Shown here piece after piece: positions 20,508 to 30,620 of a DNA stretch of 64,000 nt. Under the pieces are notes generated by a model. The model saw only the letters and a program-made list of their open reading frames with translations, did no database searches and was not told the DNA's origin. The stretch is from Fonsecaea monophora (Eukaryota > Ascomycota > Eurotiomycetes > Chaetothyriales > Herpotrichiellaceae): contig NW_019173950.1 of the NCBI RefSeq assembly GCF_001642475.1, positions 186,001-250,000 of the forward strand, written 5' to 3'. Position 1 is the stretch's first letter; each line of letters starts with the position of its first letter. The translations under genes were made by a program, and so were the position numbers.

Positions 20508-21467
20508 TCATGACGGCACCTCTGGTCGAGGAGGGGAAGGAGATGTCGGTGCTGCCCCTGTGGGTGCTCTAGAGGCCTTAGCAGCTCTGCGCTCCTCTCT
20601 CAGTTTCTTCCGAATCGCACGCAGGTCAGGTGGCTGCTCGATGCCGAGCCTCTGACGCAGTTCACCAACATCCGTCTCAAGCTCCTCCTCCCAGTACACG
20701 TTGATGAGGTCTTTGCTCTTCCACCCATTTGAGAACGCCCATGGCAGGAATATCTGGAACATCCTCTGCCTCTCCAGTGGTTTTAGCCGGATAATTGCAG
20801 CCAGACTGAGTCCTGTCATGGGTAGTCCAGTGTTTGCAAACTCAAACGCCTTCAAACCAAGCTCTCCCTCAACCCAGACCGGCAGTCCGGTCACAGCATG
20901 ATAGAAATCGTGACATTCCCGGTATCGTTGCATGACGTAGGCCTCCTCTTCGTCGTCAATGTACCGTACCGCATCTCTCGTATCTGGGGTGACACCTTCC
21001 CGGTCAAGCCACGCAGCGTATGTTCTCCCCACGCTGTTTTCAGGCAGTTGTCTTAATCTTTCGAGAGACATTGTCTTGGAAGTGATTCGAGGGCGATCCC
21101 GTAGTATTCTTCTTCCCGTTGGATCCGACAACATGCGATTCCGTAGCCATGAGATAAAGAAAGGTTGGGCCGTTGCTTCCCCCAGTGCGGCGACCATGTC
21201 ATGTCTGTAGGGATCAACAAGCGAGGTGACTGCGCTTCCAATTGCTAGGCCAACACGCTCTACGGTGGTAAGGGGGACATGGCCTGGATAGTTTGGTGGA
21301 GGGCGGTTGAGTACTGAGAACCGGCGGCGTGAGGATAGACCTGATGAAGCAGGAGTGTCATGTTGGCCTTGCAGACGAGCACAACTGCCGCAGACAGGGT
21401 TTGAAATCCGGAGTATGGAAGACAGCAGAGCGAGATCGTGCTGTCTACTTGATCTGAGTAGCTTCAT
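20508..21467 (-). CDS. coq4: Ubiquinone biosynthesis protein COQ4, mitochondrial
   Basis: Single exon, 319 aa from the ATG at 21467. The frame is open upstream to 21683, but the chosen start gives an N-terminus rich in Arg, Ser and Leu with almost no acidic residues, as expected of a mitochondrial presequence. The core has YPGHVPLTTVERVGLAIGSA, LRDRPRITSKTM and the zinc-ligand motif HDxxH...E (H186, D187, H190, E202). COQ4 is a peripheral inner-membrane protein on the matrix side that scaffolds the CoQ synthome and carries out C1 decarboxylation/hydroxylation of the quinone head group. The C-terminal 45 residues are a basic then Ala/Pro/Ser-rich extension. Confidence 0.93.
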   Translation of the reverse strand: MKLLRSSRQHDLALLSSILRISNPVCGSCARLQGQHDTPASSGLSSRRRFSVLNRPPPNYPGHVPLTTVERVGLAIGSAVTSLVDPYRHDMVAALGEATAQPFFISWLRNRMLSDPTGRRILRDRPRITSKTMSLERLRQLPENSVGRTYAAWLDREGVTPDTRDAVRYIDDEEEAYVMQRYRECHDFYHAVTGLPVWVEGELGLKAFEFANTGLPMTGLSLAAIIRLKPLERQRMFQIFLPWAFSNGWKSKDLINVYWEEELETDVGELRQRLGIEQPPDLRAIRKKLREERRAAKASRAPTGAAPTSPSPPRPEVPS

Positions 21468-22104
21468 CTCGCCTTTCAGACGGACGGGGAACTCTTGAGC
21501 TTTCTGTATAATCTTCTGAGTATTGACATTGACAGCACAAACATTTAGTATCTCGGTTAATTTTCGGTGGCACCACCCAAGCTCCAAATCAGAAAGGCAG
21601 GTCGTCCAGATCATGCATGACCCCAATTGGCTGGAATCCCAACTTGTCGATGACATCGAGTTCATCATCGTCGCCATCATCATTATTGCAACCCATGGAT
21701 CTCAATCCTGCAACGTCTCACTCTCTCGAGGCTACCTACTCATGCGTGCAGGCTAATGACGCACTCGAAGATTCATGACTGTCTGCAAGCCGGGTGTAAA
21801 GTATCGAGACAAAGTCCAGGTAAACCACGAAGGGAACAACAGTTGTGTGTTTATTTATATGAGCAATGCAGGGATGCCCCTTCTGCTTGATTGTTCTTGT
21901 AGAAAGTGCTGGCCAACCTCGTCAGTAAATTGCCACTCAATGACTATGCCTTATAGATATTTCTCGCACCTCGCACCCTTTCCCATTCCGATACTCACCA
22001 ACCAGTCTACAAAATTCGTCTTCTGTAAGGCACACCAGACCTCACTGAGCCCATCTACGACTCACAGCCGACAAAGGCGGCTTTTGCACACCACGGCACT
22101 CAAG
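21468..22104. other. Divergent promoter region, coq4 / SMP repeat protein
   Basis: About 0.6 kb. Open frames continue into it from both genes but show no conserved features; treated as promoter and 5' UTR. Confidence 0.5.
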
Positions 22105-22632
22105 ATGTCTAATCCAGTCCTCAATTCAGAAACCATCTCCCGCATCACGGAGGCCGAGAAAGAGATTACTGGCGCTGACACCGCAGTCAAGGGTGGTCCT
22201 ACCGCCAAAGCTCAATCCCGTGCTGGCGAGACCATCAACTCCCAAACCTTGCATGATATCACTGAGGGTGAAAAGAGGATTACTGGTGGTGAGCGGATCA
22301 AAGGCGGTCCCACCGCCACAGCTCAAAGCATTCTGGCCCAGGAACGCAATGAAACCTCTCCCGCCGTCTCTTCTGAACAACCCGCTAGCGGGACACTTGA
22401 CAGCAACACAATCTCCAAGATTACTGCGGCTGAGAAAGATATTACCGGTTCCGAAAACCCGGTACGGGACGGCCCAACTGCTCGAGCTCAGAAGCACGCC
22501 AATGAACCTATCAATCATGACACACTTCACGATATTACAGCGGGAGAGAAAAAGATCACCGGGAAACAACGCCCAGTTGCTAGTGGACCTACCGCGACCG
22601 CTCAGAGCGAGTTGACGAACAGTCGATCTTGA
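22105..22632 (+). CDS. Seed-maturation-protein (SMP/LEA-like) repeat protein
   Basis: Single exon, 175 aa, ATG at 22105 (MSNPVLNSETIS). Four tandem units of about 40 aa each share a T(I/L)xxIT..EK.ITG core followed by a GPTA(K/T/R)AQ segment. They alternate in type, ISRIT / LHDIT / ISKIT / LHDIT, so a two-unit block seems to have been duplicated. The units match the SMP domain of plant late-embryogenesis-abundant proteins, which also occurs in fungi. The composition is hydrophilic and rich in Thr, Ala and Glu, with no Cys, no Trp and no membrane segment, fitting a disordered desiccation- or stress-protective protein. The longer open frame upstream lacks repeat character, so I started at this ATG. 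Function in fungi is inferred. Confidence 0.8.
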   Translation: MSNPVLNSETISRITEAEKEITGADTAVKGGPTAKAQSRAGETINSQTLHDITEGEKRITGGERIKGGPTATAQSILAQERNETSPAVSSEQPASGTLDSNTISKITAAEKDITGSENPVRDGPTARAQKHANEPINHDTLHDITAGEKKITGKQRPVASGPTATAQSELTNSRS

Positions 22633-24297
22633 GTGTTAGGATACCATAGACCGGCATCTCCCATTACCCAGTCACAGATGGAAAAAGGGTACCAGGACAA
22701 GAGGAGTCCTCTGCGGTCAACACCGACAAACGTTCCATTGCTGTACCGTCGAGCGGAGGCATAATTTGTCCAAAAGCTACCGTGGTATGACGTGGCGTCA
22801 TAGTGTTAAACAGAGAATATTACTAGAAATGTATTGTTCTGGAAGAAATACATAGAGTATCTCAACGCCGTCTGACTGTTTTCACTTACTGCTCCTACTT
22901 GGCTTTTCGGCTCATCAATTGATTTTTTTCAGTTTTCTAGTAACATATGCAGGCTCTATCCCAGCTCAATCGCCCGAATCAAATCACTAGCAGCAAATGT
23001 CGAAGAAAAGGACAACCTGCAGCTTTTTGCGCGTGTACTCGTGGCATAGGACTGCTCGACATCCGACGCTGATCCGCGATCAAAGCGCTCCCTTGCCCTG
23101 ATGGATTCTCTGAGAGGGTGATTAAATGACTCTCTCTATTGTTGCGCGTAGTGTATTCGTTCATGTGAAGGGTTGAAAAAAAAACCTTGGAGGCTGGGTG
23201 AGGGTTTTGGTAGAGGATTTGTTGAAAAACATCGCAATGGTTACCTTTTCTTTTGGTGTGCATTTGTATGTGGTCGTTTGCTTTTGGTGGTTGCTGCTGG
23301 ACGGTCCTTGCTGGGAGAATTCCTGCCAGCCGTTCCCAAATCCTAACTAAGTAGGCAGGGTGGTGTTGATATCATTCGCCTTCCAACTGCGTATCATTCC
23401 TCGGAAGCCTCTTCATCTTGGGCATGGTATCGCTTGAAACGGTCGTATACCTTTGTGAATAAATCCGTATTCTTCTTAGTATTCTTCTTGGTTTTCCTCT
23501 TCTTCACCAGTGAATTCGTCAGATGTCTTTCTAGCGCGTGGCCTGCCTATTAGCGTGAATTCACTAGTAGTGGCATATGGAAGACCGTGAGTCATGTCAA
23601 AGCCTGTCAAGGGTCATCAGAATCTCAACAAAAATCGAATGTGGTTGTAGTCAGCTACGAGAAGGTTTCAAATATCGAGAAGATGGAACTCATACTTTGA
23701 AGCCAGTGCACACTGAGCTCTGCTAATTGAAATCTGCGACCGCCGTATGAGCTATAGTCAGAAGGAATGGCGGGACTTTAGCATGCCTGTCCGACTGGAA
23801 ATTGTAGGACTTTCTAGTCTCGACAGTGTGCGAGAACTATTCGTGGTCCAGTGGTTGTCAGAAAGGGTATGGCCGTTGCAATGAACAAGCAGGTGTAGCG
23901 GGACTGCAGAAAATGTCAGGGCCGATCAGATGGTCATAAAGTGGAAGGGAGCCGCAGTTATCAAAGCGCTTGGATGGAGGAGATCCGCGTATACCTCACT
24001 GCAACAAGGAAATGAAATCCCCAACCACGAATCGACCTAGTGAAGCAGAATGTAAAGCGGGCCTCTCCGGTCAGGGACATAAGATTGTTATATGCTCTTG
24101 CATGCCGCATGAGACACAGTTTTGGCGATTGCGCAAAGCTTAGAATTTCCCGAACAATGATGATGGATGATCTGCTTCATTCCCTGAAAATATGTACACT
24201 GTTGAGCGGCATCCTATAGATGACCTCGTCACCTGTTTGTTTTTCTATTTTGCAAACTCCAAGACACACCAATGGGCGATGGGCCAAGGACCACTCC
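22633..24297. other. 1.7 kb region without a confident gene
   Basis: The largest gap in the housekeeping block. On the minus strand, 23595-23476 is a 39-aa ATG-led frame with a charged C-terminus (RPRARKTSDEF, then EEEENQEEY) that could be a terminal exon of a small spliced gene. I could not find convincing upstream exons. Nothing else recognisable. Confidence 0.45.
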
Positions 24298-24808
24298 TTA
24301 GTAGTTTTCTTTTCCCCATTTGTTGAATGCATCGTGGACGGCCTAAAGCAACATGTTAGACCAATTCGCAGTTGGTAAGGATGCGACGCACCTTGGGTAG
24401 AGTCACGTTGGGCACGATAACCGTATTCAAGGCGCTGGGGGCGTTTCTGGGGGTCTGGTTCTTGTCGCCCTTAGGATGATATTGATATTTGAAGTGCTTG
24501 GAGTGGTCGTCATGGTCATGATCCACCTGCCACGGCATGGAGCTCTGAGCAACCGAGACTTCGGCTTCTGAGGTGGCGGATGTAGGCTTGCGACCGAAGT
24601 AGAATCCTGCGAGGCCAAAGGCACCCGACATGACACCTAGGAGAATCTAGTCCTTGTTATGAGCAGCTCGTACCAGAAGACACGGAGTGTGCGGTAACCG
24701 TACATAAAGCTCAGGATCCCGGCGGGCACCCTTCTTCAATACTGTGTCTTTTCCGGCCTCACCAGCTTTTGCAGCTGCCCGACGAGCCAATGTTGCCACG
24801 AAAGCCAT
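24298..24808 (-). CDS. Small single-span protein, probably mitochondrial
   Basis: Three exons (24808-24704, 24646-24392, 24342-24298), all phase 0, encode 134 aa. The last 45-nt exon encodes AVHDAFNKWGKENY and was found because the frame otherwise runs into an unconserved tail after a good GTGCGT donor. The N-terminus (MAFVATLARRAAAKAGEAGK) is basic and amphipathic, like a mitochondrial presequence. RRDPELY leads into one hydrophobic Gly-rich helix (ILLGVMSGAFGLAGFYFGRKP), then a hydrophilic tail with a DHDHDDH cluster. The basic-PEL-helix arrangement recalls small respiratory-chain accessory subunits of the B12D/MLRQ type, but I cannot name the family. It shares a divergent promoter with erf2. 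Confidence 0.8.
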
Positions 24809-25376
24809 TTTCAAGGGGGTTGAGAGAGGAGTGGTGGATGTAGCTCAATGTTGAGAATTGGGAGCTTGTCAGTGGTGTGAGTTGCAGATGAGGCACGAGG
24901 TTCAACCTTGAACTTCCGCAGTCTGATTGACTGAGCCACATTTGGACTAGTGCTACATGTGACTATTCACGTGACTCCGCCACGAGATTGTGTCATCAAC
25001 TCTCGTCTTTCTTTCCCCTGAGCCCTGAATTCGAATTTCGGAAATGCGCATCCGGTTTCTTGCTTTCTCGTTCTTCGTGCCTCGCAGCAAGCAGCCTCAC
25101 TTTCAATCGCCTGGCCCTTTGTACGCATCACCTTCACTCTCATCAGCACCGCCATGGCCGATCCGCTCATTCCAAGAACCCTGAAACTCCGCACATAGTC
25201 GATGGTAGAAAGTAGGCCTTTCTCCCGTGCGACTTATTACGATCTTGACGCTGTGAACCAGATTCCACGTCTCCCCGCGACTCAACGTCACCCCTGTGCT
25301 TCCCTGCTCCTGTCATACACTTTCGATATGCACCCTACATTACTTTCGTGACGCGATTTTTGTTTCTTAGGAGACC
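24809..25376. promoter_or_regulatory. Bidirectional promoter and erf2 leader
   Basis: About 0.57 kb between the small membrane-protein gene and erf2. It contains a 14-codon upstream ORF at 25154-25198, listed separately. Confidence 0.55.
25154..25198 (+). promoter_or_regulatory. Candidate upstream ORF in erf2 leader
   Basis: ATG in a GCCATGGCC context, which is near-optimal for initiation, encodes MADPLIPRTLKLRT and stops 178 bp before the erf2 ATG. If transcribed in the erf2 leader it would be expected to reduce or regulate erf2 translation. Transcription start is unknown. Confidence 0.4.
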
Positions 25377-27313
25377 ATGGCTGTCAGACCCTCAACCGCT
25401 CGAAGCGAAATCTCCTCTGCCATCTCTGAAGATGGGTACGGATCCAGACCCCAGTCAGGTGTCCCTCTTCCTGCGCTGCCCAACCCCCCCTCCTCACAAC
25501 ATGGTTACGCGCATCTAAGAGGTATCACGCAACCTACAAACCGCTCGATAAGGAGCAATCCCTCACCGGCCACTCCTGCCGCGCCCTCCAGTACCGCTGG
25601 CTCGAGTCGGCCGCAGAGCCCTGTCTCTCAGGGGAGTCGCACCCATGTTCCCTCGTTAACGGCGCAAGGCTTCTTCAAGCCAATGAGCTCCCAAAGATTA
25701 CAAGCACAAAGATTGAGGAGGCCTCTCGGCGCTAGAGCAATGCAACCGCCGGCGCCAATTCCAGATGGTGACGTTGATGAAGATGCTCGAAGTGTTGCGT
25801 CGAGCAGACAAGGCCCGTTCCATGCGATGCCTAGGAGCCATCGTCCTGCTCCCTCCATCACGACGGAATATACCCAATCAGAAGCGCCAGATACTGCCGA
25901 TGCCGCATCTCCCGATTTTGCTTCTCAGAATGACGGCGACACGCAGCTCGTCAATGGTGTCAACTCTCAGAAACCGCGTCGGCCATCTCGGTTAAATATC
26001 GCGACCACTCTCAAGGCTGGTGATCCGCCTCTGAAGTCACCGCTGTCTTTCCGGTCAGGATTGAGCCTAGCAAGCAAGCACCGCTTGGAATCGGGACACC
26101 TGCATCTGTCCTCGAATGCCACATCTCCCGCATATCCACCGGATACTAATACCGAGGTCGCGGTAAAGAGTGCCCTAGGCAAGAATTATGAGTATTTTGA
26201 GGGTAATACGATCTTTTGGCTGGGAGGGCGTGTTCAAAACGCTCGAGATCGTCCCATCAATATCGCCACGGGCATACTCTTAGTTCTGCCAGCGATCTTG
26301 TTCTTCGTTTATTCGTGAGTGGATCGATCTCCGTCGTGGTGGTGGCAACAGAGCTGACCAGCGCATAGGGCTTCGTGGTTGTGGCATCATGTCTCCCCCG
26401 CCATTCCTATAATATTTGCTTATCTCTTTTTCATTTGTTTATCTTCTTTTCTTCATGCCTCACTTGTTGATCCGGGGGTAAGGATACAGCCGTACTGTCT
26501 CTTTCAAACTTACCGGCTAACAGTAATTAGGTCTTTCCTCGAAATATCCATCCATTCCCCCCGGACGATCACCAAGACCCCTTGGCTCTTGGACCTCCCA
26601 CTAATGATTGGGTCATGGTACGACTGGCTACCTCGCAAACAGCAGCGATGGATGTGCCAGTTAAGTATTGCAAGACCTGCAACATTTGGCGCCCGCCGCG
26701 ATGTTATCATTGCCGAGTCTGCGATAATTGTGTCGAAACCCTGGACCACCACTGCGTCTGGCTCAATAATTGCGTGGGCCGACGCAACTATCGGTACTTT
26801 TTCACCTTCGTCAGCACAGCGACCTTTTTGGGCCTGTATTTGGCCTTTGCGTCCTTGGGCCATGTGATTGCCTATCGAAACCAGAGACACGTTTCTTTCG
26901 GAACAGCCATAGACCGAAATCGTGTCCCTTTTGCCATGTTTATATATGGATTGTTGGGATTCGCTTATCCATTCGCATTGTGGATGTACCACCTACTACT
27001 GGTCGGCAAAGGCGAGACTACGAGAGAATATCTCGCATCTCGAAGATTCCCCAAGGCCGAGAGACATCGACCTTTCACACAAGGAAATTTAATTAAAAAT
27101 TGGATCTCCGTATTGGCGCGACCCAAACCTCCAACTTATCTCCATTTCAAAAAGCGATATGAAGAAGGCGATCAGCGATTTGGCGTGCGCAGGGCAGACC
27201 GGCAAGCCCATGGGGTGCAGAATGGCGAAATGGAGATGAAACCGGTACTGGGCTCGCAAAAGACCTTTGAAGGGCCCGCAGGGAGGAATTTGTCAAAGAA
27301 AGAAACCAAATGA
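25377..27313 (+). CDS. erf2: Palmitoyltransferase Erf2 (DHHC protein)
   Basis: Three exons (25377-26314, 26369-26477, 26531-27313) encode 609 aa; the splices restore SASWLWHH and LVDPG-VFPRN. Residues 1 to about 265 are a Ser/Pro/Arg-rich disordered extension, longer than the yeast protein and common in filamentous fungi. YEYFEGNTIFWLGGR then precedes four membrane segments in two pairs. Between the pairs is the zinc-binding CRD, KYCKTCNIWRPPR...HCRVCDNCVE, with the catalytic DHHC at 421-424 (Cys424) and NNCVGRRNYR. Erf2 works with Erf4/Shr5 at the endoplasmic reticulum to S-palmitoylate Ras. The DPG and TTRE motifs around the membrane segments are also present. Confidence 0.93.
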
Positions 27314-27852
27314 GGGCGTGTATAATAGTTGATAATTGGGACCTTGCTGTTGCCAGGGCGCAGAATGTATATCAGGCTGGGAAGATGGAACCAAAACATG
27401 TTTTGCAAGCGAAGCCAACTCAAAGCTAGATGTGGCAATCAAGGAGTCAATTCAGACCAGTAGTGCTACTCGGAGGTGCATACTCGTACTAGGAGTTGTG
27501 TAGGCTGTGTGGCTGTGGAATGTTGTTGTTATGCTTCCGGGTCGCTCTGCTGGTCGCAGGGCCGCGATTGGCCCAGAAGTCGAGTCTCGTCCCCCTGCTC
27601 CCCTAGGCGATTGATACGGTAGATTGGCTTGCCAATCTGCTATCCCTCTATTTAGTTCCGAGTCCAGCCTCCTCTTGTTTGTTACACCCCTCGAACTTCT
27701 CCCTCGAACTCTTCCCTCTGTGCACGCGTATCTCTCATTTTGTACTCCTTCATCCAAGAAACTGTACAGTCTTTACCAACACGGTTCGATTGGAAAGGGT
27801 TGACGCGTCAACTCTGCTTCACCTTGCCGCCGGCCTAGCCCATGATTACAAG
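27314..27852. other. Intergenic, erf2 3' end to SET gene promoter
   Basis: About 0.54 kb. The SET-gene frame is open from 27679 but has no ATG before 27853, so this part is read as promoter and leader. Confidence 0.5.
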
Positions 27853-30228
27853 ATGCATTTCCGTCAGACCTTTCTTAGCTTCTACCGGACGCGAGCTCAG
27901 AATGTGAACACTGAAGTTATCGAGTCCTCAAACACTCGGCCGCCCCTATCTCGTTCCACAAGCTCTACAACCTCTGACAATGACCCAGAAAGCATGGTAC
28001 TCACTTCAAGACCCTCCAGACAGCAACAACTCCCTACGCCGTCCGAGAGCTCCTTTGACGTGTCCCTTCAAGATGCCCAGGTCGCGACTATGAAACAAGT
28101 GCCGAAAGGCCGGGTTCGACGCGTCAGTTCCAGACTGGCCAAGACACAAAGCCACACTGGTCTCGTGGGAGACACAGAAGATGAGGATCTCAAAGGGAGG
28201 ACCGTCAGTGGTGAAACTTTGGTTAACTTGGAAAATGCGAGCCAGTCAACGTTGGTCAAGGAAAGTATTGCCGCGTTGGACTTGCCGTGGAGTGTGAACG
28301 AAGTCTTTACGAAGCATGGCAAGGAGGGTCTATCGAGGGAGAAGGACGGTAAGGCATACCAACCCAGAGAATCAACAGAAACTGCGGCGGAGGATGCCGA
28401 GGACCAACGTCTACGAGCAGAGAAGGCGGCCGCGAAGAAGGTCAAAATGGCCGAGAACAACAAGATATGGGAGGAACGTCGTCAGGCCGCTCAGAAACTC
28501 GCGACAAGAAGATCGTCCAGAATGCCGATTCTGGATAAAGCGGGAGAGGTCATATCGAGTATCGCTAATAGCGTGCTTGGGAAGAGGAAGGATAGGGCGT
28601 CAGACGCGCGCAACGCAGCGCGATCAAAAAGCCTAGGAGGCGTGGAACCGACTGCTTCAGAACCGGTCTCGAAGAAGAGGCGCATCAGCGAGGGTGATAT
28701 CCCTGTTCAAGAGCTTGCCCAACCTAGAGCGCCCGTCCGTCGACGGGAGAAAAAATGGCTTACCTCGGGCCTCTACGCCGGTCAGTCTAGGTTTGCCGAG
28801 ATGCGTCCTGCTTCAAGCAAGAGCAGGCGCAAGAGTGCGGCACCTTCGGAATCTGTCAAGGAAAACTCGGTCCTACCTCTGCCAATGTTTGGCGGCGAGC
28901 GTCTGTTGAACTATGGCCGAGACTTCAAACTCCCTTTTGACATATTTTCTCCCGTTCCTGCTGGTCAGCCGAAGCCCGACGAGTGGAGAAAGGTCAATAA
29001 AAACGTCGTTGTCGGCGATGCGGCACAAACGTGGCGAGTGTCGAAGTATGAGGAGCATTCGAGCTGTGTGTGCAAGCCTGAGACGGGATGTGACCAAGAC
29101 TGCATAAATCGATATATGTACTATGAGTGTGATCCCAGGAACTGCAACCTAAAGGCAGAGGACTGTGGGAACCGTGCCTTTGAAAGTCTCCAGCGTCGCG
29201 TCAAGAAGGGGGGAAAGTACAATATCGGTGTGGAGGTAATCAAGACCGAGGACAGGGGATATGGCGTGCGAAGCAATCGCACGTTCGAACCACATCAAAT
29301 CATCGTGGAATATACGGGAGAGATCATCACTCAGGAGGAATGCGAGCGGCGCATGAAGACGATGTACAAGAACAACGAGGTGAGGCGAGCACTGGAGAAT
29401 CTTGTGTATCCCACTAACTCAGGACAGTGCTATTACTTGATGCTCTTTGACCAGAACATGATCATTGATGCCACTCGAGGATCCATTGCACGATTTGTCA
29501 ACCATTCGTGCGAGCCGAATTGCAGGATGGAAAAATGGACGGTCAACGGTAAGCCTCGAATGGCGCTCTTTGCAGGCGACCGAGGTGTCATGACTGGAGA
29601 GGAACTCACTTACGACTACAACTTCGATCCTTATTCTCAGAAGAATGTTCAAGAATGCCGATGCGGATCTCAAAAGTGTCGCGGAGTATTGGGACCAAGA
29701 TCCAAGGAGGAGCGGAAACCCAAAAGCCCCGAGAAGGAAACCAGCAAAGGCCGCAGCAAATTGGCAGGTGCAAAACGAAAGATCGCGGAGGCTATAGAGG
29801 AGGGCACCAGTCGCATTGCGAAAAAGGCAAAGGTTGCTGCGGCACCGGCACGGAAGGTGTCAGGTCGTTCACAGTCCAGCAGCCCGGTCAAGGTGCGAAA
29901 GGTGAAGCTCATTAAGAAAGCTGTGACGCGAAAGACGAGTGCGACTGTCGTGGGAGGACTCTCCAGACGCCCCTCCAAACTCAAGACCCTTGTTGCAAGT
30001 GCTAAGAGCAAGTCTGTGAAGTCGAGGGTTGTGTCGACATCCTCTTCAACAGCCCTGATTGCGAAGACAAGCCCGAAAAAGACCACTTCAGCACCCGTCA
30101 GCCGATCATCAAGCCTGCGAGAGAAGGCATCTAGTGTCAAGAGCCGGGTTGTGAGAAGCGTTCGTGGCACACAGAGAGTCAGGACAAAGACTATTCGAGC
30201 AATTGAGGCTGAAGAGGGGGCTTCGTGA
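27853..30228 (+). CDS. ash1: ASH1-type histone H3K36 methyltransferase (AWS-SET-postSET)
   Basis: Single exon, 791 aa from the first in-frame ATG. Residues 1 to about 390 are basic and disordered. Residues about 397-450 are the AWS zinc domain (CVCKPETGCDQDC, then CNLKAEDCGNR). The SET domain spans about 454-585 with RGYGVRSNRTF, NHSCEPNC (550-557, SAM/active-site knot) and the YDYNF catalytic Tyr region. ECRCGSQKCRG near 600-612 is the post-SET zinc site. The last 180 residues are Lys/Ser/Arg-rich with repeated SVKSRVV-like patches. There is no WW or SRI domain, which separates it from Set2. Fungal ASH1 deposits H3K36me2 on poorly transcribed and facultative-heterochromatic genes. A non-Set2 H3K36 enzyme is the best call; the ash1 symbol is from domain logic. 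Confidence 0.86.
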   Translation: MHFRQTFLSFYRTRAQNVNTEVIESSNTRPPLSRSTSSTTSDNDPESMVLTSRPSRQQQLPTPSESSFDVSLQDAQVATMKQVPKGRVRRVSSRLAKTQSHTGLVGDTEDEDLKGRTVSGETLVNLENASQSTLVKESIAALDLPWSVNEVFTKHGKEGLSREKDGKAYQPRESTETAAEDAEDQRLRAEKAAAKKVKMAENNKIWEERRQAAQKLATRRSSRMPILDKAGEVISSIANSVLGKRKDRASDARNAARSKSLGGVEPTASEPVSKKRRISEGDIPVQELAQPRAPVRRREKKWLTSGLYAGQSRFAEMRPASSKSRRKSAAPSESVKENSVLPLPMFGGERLLNYGRDFKLPFDIFSPVPAGQPKPDEWRKVNKNVVVGDAAQTWRVSKYEEHSSCVCKPETGCDQDCINRYMYYECDPRNCNLKAEDCGNRAFESLQRRVKKGGKYNIGVEVIKTEDRGYGVRSNRTFEPHQIIVEYTGEIITQEECERRMKTMYKNNEVRRALENLVYPTNSGQCYYLMLFDQNMIIDATRGSIARFVNHSCEPNCRMEKWTVNGKPRMALFAGDRGVMTGEELTYDYNFDPYSQKNVQECRCGSQKCRGVLGPRSKEERKPKSPEKETSKGRSKLAGAKRKIAEAIEEGTSRIAKKAKVAAAPARKVSGRSQSSSPVKVRKVKLIKKAVTRKTSATVVGGLSRRPSKLKTLVASAKSKSVKSRVVSTSSSTALIAKTSPKKTTSAPVSRSSSLREKASSVKSRVVRSVRGTQRVRTKTIRAIEAEEGAS

Positions 30229-30620
30229 ATATTGATGGGCGAGTGATGAGGTATTGATGCCCATATGTTATATGAGGACTTTGGGTAGGGGATCTGGAGG
30301 GCCACGACAGACGGGGGTGGCATTGAGGCAATTCGAAGCAACTGTCGCCTTGTATACATAGAATGGAGGTTTGCCAAATGTTGCAGCTACCGAGGCTGGC
30401 ACGCCGTGAGCAACTGGCGGACTTCTCCTTTGATCGACGATAGTGCGGAGAATTGATGCTATAAATCATGCCTAATGAGGCGCCCTGGGTGCGTGCCTCC
30501 AAGTTTGCCATGATGCGTTCTTATGGGTTGTGATATTGAATTGGTTTGCTCTATAAAACTCACCATTACGGTCATCACTAGACCAACCGACCTTATTACC
30601 ACCCTCAAACAGGATCAATC
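30229..30620. other. Intergenic, SET gene to amidohydrolase
   Basis: About 0.4 kb, no gene recognised; presumed promoter of the amidohydrolase. Confidence 0.5.

Noticed and set aside
22979..23263. 94-aa minus-strand open frame in the 22.6-24.3 kb gap
   Set aside because: No recognisable domain or plausible context, and composition is non-coding-like.
27679..27852. Longer N-terminus of the SET protein
   Set aside because: The open extension has no ATG before 27853; only non-ATG starts would include it.
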